64,000 nt of DNA from Algibacter mikhailovii (GTDB lineage: Bacteria; Bacteroidota; Bacteroidia; Flavobacteriales; Flavobacteriaceae), in the NCBI RefSeq assembly GCF_014651495.1, contig NZ_BMWZ01000003.1, positions 248,001 through 312,000 of the forward strand, given 5' to 3'. The notes beneath the pieces are model-generated. The model did no database searches and was not told the DNA's origin. It was given only the letters and a program-made list of their open reading frames with translations. Position 1 is the stretch's first letter. Each line of letters opens with the position of its first letter. The translations under genes were made by a program, and so were the position numbers. This document shows positions 58,166-64,000 of this stretch, piece after piece.

Positions 58166-58666
58166 TTAATAAATTTGCTTCCTTTTTATATTTATAATCA
58201 TACCTACCCCTTCTAATAGAACCCGAACTCGGTTTTTACCAACTTCTTGAACTATAGCTTGATTGCTTCCTGCTTTTGATTGCCTAGTTCCCAACAAGTC
58301 ATTTTTGATTGAGATTCTATCTCCCGGGGTTAATTCCGACAGACTACACGATTCAACATTACCATCAGACAACCAGTGCTTTATGGCATCAATCTCCTCA
58401 TTTCTGACAATTGCTGGTTTCCCTAGCCAAAATAAATACCTGATAATACCCGGCACTGAAAAAACCAATTCCCTTTCTTTATCTAACAATCGAACGAACA
58501 GGTAGGATTTAAATAAAGGCGCTTCAATCGTTTTTTTTCGATCGCTCCAAACTCTAACTTCCTTGACAACTGGACAGTACACCTCGATTTTTGCCTTCAA
58601 GAGCCTTTCAGCAATTTTTTTCTCATTTTGAGGCTTAACATAAAGTACAAACCATTTTTTTTCCAT
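58166..58666 (-). CDS. UpxY/NusG-family transcription antiterminator
   Basis: A 166-residue specialised NusG paralogue. The NGN domain (about 1-100) opens KWFVLYVKPQNEKKIAERL and has PLFKSYLFVRL and VPGIIRYLFWLGKPA; a KOW-like domain follows (about 112-166, LTPGDRISIKNDLLG, RVRVLLEGVGM). In Bacteroides such UpxY proteins are the first genes of capsule operons and prevent early termination. Here it precedes gmd and fcl. A short gap separates it from the tRNA-Pro terminator upstream. Confidence 0.9.
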   Translation of the reverse strand: MEKKWFVLYVKPQNEKKIAERLLKAKIEVYCPVVKEVRVWSDRKKTIEAPLFKSYLFVRLLDKERELVFSVPGIIRYLFWLGKPAIVRNEEIDAIKHWLSDGNVESCSLSELTPGDRISIKNDLLGTRQSKAGSNQAIVQEVGKNRVRVLLEGVGMIINIKRKQIY

Positions 58667-58769
58667 AAGGTTAATTATTGGCTCAGATATTTGTGTGTTT
58701 TCAACTATATTTTTTTAATATTCACCCGTTGATTCTAGACCTCTTGTTTAATATATTAAGAAATAATCA

Positions 58770-58806
58770 ATAAAAAAACACTAATAATACAATGACTATC
58801 AGTGTT
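58770..58806 (-). terminator. Intrinsic terminator after tRNA-Pro
   Basis: A 10-bp stem with one G-U pair (58777-58786 with 58797-58806) and a 10-base loop, followed on the minus strand by seven T. It begins about 30 bases after the tRNA 3' end. Confidence 0.85.
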
Positions 58807-58835
58807 TGTTTAAATTTTTCTATACCTTTTATTTG

Positions 58836-58910
58836 TCGGGGTGGCAGGATTCGAACCTGCGACCTCCGCGTCCCAAACGCGGCGCGATAACCGGGCTACG
58901 CTACACCCCG
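58836..58910 (-). tRNA. tRNA-Pro (anticodon UGG)
   Basis: A 75-nt cloverleaf: acceptor CGGGGTG with CACCCCG, anticodon stem CCGCG/CGCGG around loop TTTGGGA (anticodon TGG), and T arm GCAGGTTCGAATCCTGC. Discriminator A; CCA not encoded. Confidence 0.97.
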
Positions 58911-58935
58911 ATTTATGGTTATCTCTAACGGGATG

Positions 58936-58943
58936 CAAATATA
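58936..58943 (-). promoter_or_regulatory. -7 box TATATTTG of tRNA-Pro
   Basis: An exact TAnnTTTG match 25 bases upstream of the tRNA 5' end. The nearest TTG lies only 11 bases further up, closer than usual, so the -33 part is uncertain. Confidence 0.5.
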
Positions 58944-59054
58944 TATCTTTTTATCAATTACACTAGGCTTATTTTTATTTTTTTGAATATTAAAAACTTG
59001 ATAAATTTTTCATGCTTAAAATTGTATCTTCCATTTTTGTTTAGACGTCCTTAA

Positions 59055-61355
59055 ATGATTACCTACACTATAAAACCAGTACTGTATTTATTCCTACTTA
59101 TAAGTCTATTGAGTTATAGTCAAGAGTCTTCTACAATTAAGGTTATAGACCAAGAGGACAAGTTTGTTTTACCCAAAGTAACCATTATTAGTCTATCTAC
59201 TAAAGACTCTATACACACAAACTATAACGGTAGTTCTCAAACCTTAAGTTCAGGCACTTATTTATTCAAAAAAGACGGGTATATTTCAAAACACCAAAGC
59301 ATCAATAATTCAGAATTACAAATCATTGAACTTCAAAAAAACCCTGCGCAATTAAATGAGGTTATTATTAATTCCAATCAAATGCCTAGTAAACTGAAAA
59401 AATCAGTAAACTCTTTAAGTTTAATATCTGCAAATGATATTATGCTTGGTAATAATATTGATCTATCCCAAACTCTTAACAGAGCATCGGGCATCTTTAT
59501 GCAATCAGGAGCATTAAACACGAATAGACTAACAATTAGGGGTATTGGGTCCAGAAATTTATTTGGCACAGCAAAGATAAGAGCCTACTTTAAGGATATC
59601 CCTTTAACAAATGGTAGTGGAGAAACGAGTATTGAAGACTTTGAATTAGGTGCCATTTCTAAATTTGAAATTATAAAAGGAGCTGGTTCCACCACCTACG
59701 GCACAGGACTAGGGGGCACCATACACATAACACCTAAAAACGGGCTATTCAACAAAGCAAAACTAACAAGTGAACTAAGTGCGGGGTCTTTTGGGTTATT
59801 GAAAGGTATTATAGGTTTTAGTTATGGCTCCAAAAAAGAAGACATCAATGCTCTCTACAGCAATACGCATAGCGATGGATACCGCGATAATAATAATTAT
59901 AACCGGCAAACATTTACTTTTAGCTCAAACCACTTTCTTAACAAAAGCAACCAAATATCATTACTCTTTAGCTATGTCGATTTAAAAGCTTTCATTCCAA
60001 GCTCCTTAAATGAGGACGATTACCTAAACAATCCTGAATCCGCTGCATTTCAATGGAAAAGCGCAAAAGGCCATGAAGACTTCAAAAGAGGAATCATAGG
60101 GCTATCTTGGGAACATGATTATAGTCTAAAAACCAAACAAATTACCAGCCTATTTTCTTCACTAAAAGATGCTTATGAGGCAAGACCTTTCAATATATTA
60201 GAAGAAAACACAAAAGCGTTGGGTATACGAACTAAAATTGTAAGTGAATTAAAACTCTTTGAAGACACTATTAACTATGCCATAGGTTTTGAAGTTTTCA
60301 ATGACCAGTATAAACATCAAACCTTTCAAAACTTATATCAAGACTTCCCTCCCGGAACAGGAAGCGTAAAAGGTGATCCATTGTCCAATTTTAAAGAGCA
60401 ACGCTACTACTACAATATATTTTTAGATTCAAATTATGCCCTAAACCCAAGAACAACCCTTGTGTTTGGGATAAACATGAATCAGACCTTCTTTAATTTA
60501 GAAGACCGCTTTCCTACTTCACCTGAAAACCCAGATCAATCTGGAGATTTTAAGTTCGATATTATTGCGTCTCCAAAATTTGGTATTTCTCATTTAATCA
60601 CAAATAACATAAGTCTATACTCCAATATCAGTCATGGCTTCTCTCCTATCTCCTTAGAAGAAACATTGTTACCCAATGGCCTCATAAATAACAATATTAA
60701 ACCTGAGACGGGTTGGAATTATGAATTAGGCACACGAGGTACATTATTCAACAACAAATTAAACTTCCAAGCTTCTATCTTTCGCATGGATGTTAAGAAT
60801 CTCCTAGTTCCCAGACGTACAGATTCAGATGAATTTATTGGTATTAATGCTGGAAGAACACAACATGATGGTCTTGAGTTAAATCTGGGATATAATATAG
60901 TTAATACTCATACTGTAACATTAGATTCTTTTTTAAGTTATACTTTAAACGCTTTCACATTCAAAGAATTTATTGATGACGATGCTGATTACTCAGGAAA
61001 CGACTTAACTGGGGTTCCTTCAGAGGTTTTTAATTTAGGTTTGGTTTGCAACTTCCAAGTTGGCATATATGCTAATATAAATTATCAATATGTAGGTGAA
61101 ATCCCAATAACAGATAGTAATAACTTATACTCAAACAGTTACAAACTCTCAAATTGCAAAGTAGGCTTTCAGAGAAATCTAAACAAAAACTTAAATTTCA
61201 ATGTTTTTTTCGGCATAAATAATATCTTTGATGAAACCTATGCATCACAGCTTTTAATCAACGCCTCTGGTTTTGGAGGTAATGCGCCTAGATATTATTA
61301 TCCAGGAAACCCAAAAAATTACTACGGAGGCCTGAATTTAGCTTATAAATTCTGA
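59055..61355 (+). CDS. TonB-dependent outer-membrane receptor
   Basis: A 766-residue outer-membrane receptor: signal peptide (about 1-22), a reduced carboxypeptidase-D-like domain (about 25-95), a plug domain (about 110-225) with LTIRGIGSRNLFG and FEIIKGAGSTTYGTGLGGTI, and a 22-strand barrel ending GGLNLAYKF. It is a classical TBDT rather than a SusC type, and no SusD gene is nearby. A sugar dehydrogenase and a cytochrome c gene follow closely (25 and 3 bases), so its ligand may be the dehydrogenase cofactor PQQ or another compound linked to that enzyme. That is an inference from gene order. Confidence 0.93.
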   Translation: MITYTIKPVLYLFLLISLLSYSQESSTIKVIDQEDKFVLPKVTIISLSTKDSIHTNYNGSSQTLSSGTYLFKKDGYISKHQSINNSELQIIELQKNPAQLNEVIINSNQMPSKLKKSVNSLSLISANDIMLGNNIDLSQTLNRASGIFMQSGALNTNRLTIRGIGSRNLFGTAKIRAYFKDIPLTNGSGETSIEDFELGAISKFEIIKGAGSTTYGTGLGGTIHITPKNGLFNKAKLTSELSAGSFGLLKGIIGFSYGSKKEDINALYSNTHSDGYRDNNNYNRQTFTFSSNHFLNKSNQISLLFSYVDLKAFIPSSLNEDDYLNNPESAAFQWKSAKGHEDFKRGIIGLSWEHDYSLKTKQITSLFSSLKDAYEARPFNILEENTKALGIRTKIVSELKLFEDTINYAIGFEVFNDQYKHQTFQNLYQDFPPGTGSVKGDPLSNFKEQRYYYNIFLDSNYALNPRTTLVFGINMNQTFFNLEDRFPTSPENPDQSGDFKFDIIASPKFGISHLITNNISLYSNISHGFSPISLEETLLPNGLINNNIKPETGWNYELGTRGTLFNNKLNFQASIFRMDVKNLLVPRRTDSDEFIGINAGRTQHDGLELNLGYNIVNTHTVTLDSFLSYTLNAFTFKEFIDDDADYSGNDLTGVPSEVFNLGLVCNFQVGIYANINYQYVGEIPITDSNNLYSNSYKLSNCKVGFQRNLNKNLNFNVFFGINNIFDETYASQLLINASGFGGNAPRYYYPGNPKNYYGGLNLAYKF

Positions 61356-61380
61356 TTTTGAAAACTAATAAAAAGAGATT

Positions 61381-62505
61381 ATGAAAAACCTTCAATGCTT
61401 GTTATTCTTTTCAATTACAACCCTTTTTTCCTGTGCTCAGCAAGTAGAATCAGAGATTAAGGCCGTATCTAATTTAGACATACAATACACAACGGAACTA
61501 ATAGTGCCCGAATTAAATATTCCTTGGGGCATGACGTTTTTACCTGATGAAAGTTTGCTGATAACGGAAAAAACAGGCGACATCATCCATTATAAAAATG
61601 GACAAAAAATAAGTTTAGAAAATGTCCCCGAAGTCTATGTTCGAGGTCAAGGTGGACTGCTAGACATCATAGCACATCCGGATTACGAGAATAATGGTTG
61701 GATATACATAAGCTATAGTTCTTCTAAAGGCGAAGGGAAAGGCGGTAATACGGCAATCATGCGTTTTAAATTAGACAACAATACTCTTGTTGAAAAGGAA
61801 TTACTCTACAAAGCGGAAGGCAACACAAAAAAAGGCCAACACTGGGGGTCTAGAATTGTATTTGACAATGAAGGCTTCTTATATTTTTCAATAGGTGATA
61901 GAGGAAACCGAGATGTAAACCCCCAAGACATTACTAAAGACTGTGGTAAAATATACCGTTTACATGATGATGGTACAATTCCTACTGACAATCCTTTTGT
62001 TAATGAAGAAAATGCCAAAACAGCCATATTTAGCTATGGGCACAGAAATCCACAAGGACTAACCCTAAACCCTTTTACCGGAGCACTTTGGAATCATGAA
62101 CATGGTCCCAAAGGTGGTGATGAAATAAACATCATAAATGGAGGCACTAATTATGGTTGGCCTGTAATTTCTTATGGTATTAATTATGACGGGACTGCTT
62201 TTACTGAAATCACAGAAAAAGAAGGCATGGAACAACCTGTATTCTATTGGGTACCATCTATCGCTCCAAGTGGGATGACATTTGTTTCATCGGAAAACTA
62301 CCCGCATTGGAAAGGAAACATACTCGTGGGATCCTTAAAATTTGAATATCTAGAACGTCTGCTCCTAGAAAATGAAAAAGTAATAAAGCGAGAAAAACTA
62401 TTTGAAGATATTGGCAGGGTACGGCATGTTATTCAAGGTCCAGATGGCTACCTGTACATCGCCGTTGAGGACAAAGGCATCTATAAAATCATTTCAAAAA
62501 ATTAA
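61381..62505 (+). CDS. PQQ-dependent aldose (sugar) dehydrogenase, lipoprotein
   Basis: A 374-residue lipoprotein (TTLFSC, Cys about 18) of the six-blade propeller family of soluble glucose/aldose sugar dehydrogenases. Visible are IPWGMTFLPDESLLITEKTG, the active-site block GQHWGSRIVFDNEGFLYFSI (catalytic His), GDRGNR, FSYGHRNPQGLTLNP, and the cofactor block HEHGPKGGDEINII. It would oxidise the C1 of aldoses to lactones in the periplasm, with PQQ as cofactor, and pass electrons to a cytochrome such as the one encoded next. No PQQ synthesis genes are in the window. Confidence 0.92.
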   Translation: MKNLQCLLFFSITTLFSCAQQVESEIKAVSNLDIQYTTELIVPELNIPWGMTFLPDESLLITEKTGDIIHYKNGQKISLENVPEVYVRGQGGLLDIIAHPDYENNGWIYISYSSSKGEGKGGNTAIMRFKLDNNTLVEKELLYKAEGNTKKGQHWGSRIVFDNEGFLYFSIGDRGNRDVNPQDITKDCGKIYRLHDDGTIPTDNPFVNEENAKTAIFSYGHRNPQGLTLNPFTGALWNHEHGPKGGDEINIINGGTNYGWPVISYGINYDGTAFTEITEKEGMEQPVFYWVPSIAPSGMTFVSSENYPHWKGNILVGSLKFEYLERLLLENEKVIKREKLFEDIGRVRHVIQGPDGYLYIAVEDKGIYKIISKN

Positions 62506-62508
62506 ATC

Positions 62509-62916
62509 ATGAAGGTTATTCCTATACTTGTATTAATCTTAATCAGTAATTTAATCGACCACTCAAACTACACGCAAACTACACCTTTAAAAGAAAGTAT
62601 TTCTCGAGGCAGTGTCATTTATGAAGATTTCTGTATGCAGTGCCATTCTCCAGACGGCAAAGGTGTTGAACATGTTTTTCCGCCACTAGCCAATTCAGAT
62701 TTCTTATTACAAAATAGGGTACTCAGTATTAAAGGCATCAAATATGGTCAAAAAGGAGAAATTAGTGTTAATGGCAAAACGTATAATGGCTTTATGCAAC
62801 CCATGGGATTAGATAATGAAGAAATAGCCGATGTCATGAATTATATAAATAATAGCTGGGGCAATAAGTCAGAAAACATGGTCACTGAAGAAGAAGTTGC
62901 TGCCATCAAAAAATAA
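62509..62916 (+). CDS. Exported mono-haem cytochrome c
   Basis: A 135-residue protein with an N-terminal hydrophobic signal (about 1-16) and one haem site DFCMQCHSPDGKG; the axial Met is probably in NGFMQPMGLDNEEI. The fold fits class I cytochrome c (ending IADVMNYINNSWGN). It starts 3 bases after the dehydrogenase stop codon and is a natural electron acceptor for that enzyme. Confidence 0.93.
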   Translation: MKVIPILVLILISNLIDHSNYTQTTPLKESISRGSVIYEDFCMQCHSPDGKGVEHVFPPLANSDFLLQNRVLSIKGIKYGQKGEISVNGKTYNGFMQPMGLDNEEIADVMNYINNSWGNKSENMVTEEEVAAIKK

Positions 62917-62929
62917 GCAATATTTCGCG

Positions 62930-62956
62930 TTGGATTTTTACATTTAATTAACTTTG
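62930..62956 (+). promoter_or_regulatory. Promoter of udk (TTG / TAACTTTG)
   Basis: TTG at 62930-62932 and an exact -7 box TAACTTTG at 62949-62956 are 16 bases apart, slightly tighter than usual. The -7 box is 25 bases before the udk ATG. Confidence 0.6.
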
Positions 62957-62981
62957 TAAAAAGAGTTACAAACCAAAAACA

Positions 62982-63587
62982 ATGTTGATAATAGGTATAG
63001 CAGGTGGCACTGGTTGTGGGAAAACCACTGTAGTTAACAAGATATTAAATGAGCTTCCCGAAGGAGAAGTTGGTGTAATATCTCAGGACTCATACTACAA
63101 GGACACGTCTCATTTATCCTATGATGAACGAATTAAAATAAATTTTGATCATCCCAGATCCATAGATTTCGATTTACTAGCTTCACATTTAAAAACACTT
63201 AAACAAAACACACCTATTGAGCAACCCGTATATTCTTTTGTAAAGCACAACCGAACAGGAGACACTACGTTAACATTACCTAGAAAGGTGATGATTATTG
63301 AGGGGATATTAATTTTAACAAATCCTGATTTAAGGGATATGTTTGACATTAAAATTTTTGTGCATGCTGATAGCGATGAACGTCTCATTAGAAGGCTTAA
63401 ACGAGATATTGCTGAGCGCGGTAGAGATTTAGATGAAATCCTTACTCGCTATCAAAACACTTTAAAGCCTATGCATAATCAATTTATAGAGCCCATGAAG
63501 GAATATGCAGACATTATAATACCCAACAACAAACACAATACTGTTGCGATAGATATAGTTAAAACAATAATTGCAGAAAAACTTTAA
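62982..63587 (+). CDS. udk: Uridine kinase
   Basis: A 201-residue cytoplasmic nucleoside kinase of the pyrimidine salvage route, phosphorylating uridine and cytidine. The P-loop GIAGGTGCGKTTVVNK, the SQDSYYKD block, NFDHPRSIDFDLL and RLIRRLKRDIAERGRDLDEI are all family marks. Length is normal. A promoter precedes it and the FtsB-like gene starts one base after its stop codon. Confidence 0.96.
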   Translation: MLIIGIAGGTGCGKTTVVNKILNELPEGEVGVISQDSYYKDTSHLSYDERIKINFDHPRSIDFDLLASHLKTLKQNTPIEQPVYSFVKHNRTGDTTLTLPRKVMIIEGILILTNPDLRDMFDIKIFVHADSDERLIRRLKRDIAERGRDLDEILTRYQNTLKPMHNQFIEPMKEYADIIIPNNKHNTVAIDIVKTIIAEKL

Positions 63588-63588
63588 A

Positions 63589-63912
63589 ATGGGATTAAAA
63601 GACAATAAATATTTAAAACCATTCAAAAACATATTCTTATTAATATTGGTTGTTTTTGCTATTTGGATGTTATTTTTTGATGCCAACTCATGGCTTATTC
63701 ATCATGAATTGAACACTGAAATTAACGATTTAGAAGACGAAAAAGAATATTATAAAAAGGAAATTGAAAAGGATAAGAAAGATTTAAAAAAACTGAGCAC
63801 AGACGAAGGTCTAGAAAAATTTGCGAGAGAAGAATACTATATGAAACGTGATAATGAAGATATTTTTATTATCGAGTATGAAGACAGTCTAAAAACAGAA
63901 GTTAATGACTAA
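63589..63912 (+). CDS. FtsB/DivIC-like septum formation initiator
   Basis: I start at the ATG at 63589 (107 residues), one base after the udk stop; an in-frame TTG at 63571 lies within udk. The protein has a short cytoplasmic tail, one transmembrane helix (about 14-32, IFLLILVVFAIWMLFFD) and a strongly charged coiled coil (about 40-75) followed by the DivIC block LEKFAREEYYMKRDNEDIFI. It should join FtsL and FtsQ in the divisome. It is located away from the dcw cluster, as FtsB often is. Confidence 0.92.
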   Translation: MGLKDNKYLKPFKNIFLLILVVFAIWMLFFDANSWLIHHELNTEINDLEDEKEYYKKEIEKDKKDLKKLSTDEGLEKFAREEYYMKRDNEDIFIIEYEDSLKTEVND

Positions 63913-64000
63913 AGGCTTATTTGATGAGTTTGATCCTGTTTCTTCAAAACAATGGAAGCAGAAAATTCAGTTCGATTTAAAGGGCGCTGACTACAATGAC
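63905..64000 (+). CDS. mutA: Methylmalonyl-CoA mutase small subunit, N-terminus only (cut by window edge)
   Basis: Thirty-two codons are present. The opening LFDEFDPVSSKQWKQKIQ followed by DLKGADYND matches the N-terminus of the small (beta) subunit of methylmalonyl-CoA mutase in Flavobacteria, which pairs with the B12-binding large subunit in propionate metabolism. It overlaps the FtsB-like gene by 8 bases. The catalytic part lies outside the window. Confidence 0.85.
   Translation, partial: MTKGLFDEFDPVSSKQWKQKIQFDLKGADYND

Noticed and set aside
1-64000. CRISPR arrays, insertion sequences, prophage genes, rRNA
   Set aside because: No regular spaced repeats, transposase or phage motifs, or rRNA stretches were seen on either strand.

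Overview
The window comes from an AT-rich member of the Bacteroidota, almost certainly a marine Flavobacteriaceae. The signs are a SusC/SusD polysaccharide-utilisation locus, promoters of the TTG/TAnnTTTG type, almost no Shine-Dalgarno sequences, a UpxY-type NusG paralogue, a GYDIA-family GHMP kinase, and a division/wall (dcw) cluster in Bacteroidota form. I see no insertion sequence, prophage, CRISPR array or rRNA. Most of the window is chromosomal core with three accessory modules.

Region 1 (1-18755, all minus strand) is a beta-1,3-glucan (laminarin-type) utilisation locus. In transcription order it holds a membrane-anchored sensor/LuxR-type regulator, SusC, SusD, a PKD-containing surface glycan-binding lipoprotein, a PKD-GH16 endo-glucanase lipoprotein, an intrinsic terminator, then a sugar-porter MFS permease, a GH149-like beta-1,3-glucan phosphorylase, a GH3 beta-glucosidase lipoprotein and the start of a probable GH17 enzyme cut by the window edge. 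The predicted flow is surface capture and cleavage (SGBP, GH16), import by SusCD, periplasmic trimming (GH3, GH17), inner-membrane uptake by the MFS porter and cytoplasmic phosphorolysis by GH149.

Region 2 (about 18756-35539, minus strand) has a 500-bp gap with possible gene remnants, tRNA-Arg(UCG) with its own terminator, a YqeY-domain gene, and a compact 15.5-kb dcw cluster: mraZ-rsmH-ftsL-ftsI-murE-mraY-murD-ftsW-murG-murC-ftsQ-ftsA-ftsZ. murF and ddl are absent from it. The promoter in front of mraZ carries three GTGGTA repeats at exact 10-bp spacing, which fits an MraZ operator. A terminator follows ftsZ.

Region 3 (35818-52130) is housekeeping: an alpha/beta hydrolase and engB divergent from mraZ; a lone OppC-type permease and a tail-specific protease; surE-small membrane gene-lpxB-C40 peptidase-comEC on the plus strand; two thioredoxin-fold proteins; and a dipeptide-use module of a DPP IV-like peptidase and two POT transporters.

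Region 4 (52226-58910) holds mevalonate-pathway genes (class II HMG-CoA reductase, GYDIA GHMP kinase) followed by an LpxR-like outer-membrane lipid A deacylase. Next come GDP-L-fucose synthesis genes (gmd, fcl) behind a UpxY/NusG-like antiterminator with a palindrome-rich leader, then tRNA-Pro(UGG).

Region 5 (59055-64000, plus strand) is a TonB-dependent receptor, a PQQ-type sugar dehydrogenase lipoprotein and a cytochrome c, which together look like a periplasmic aldose-oxidation and possibly cofactor-uptake module. It is followed by udk, a FtsB/DivIC-like gene and the first 32 codons of methylmalonyl-CoA mutase small subunit.
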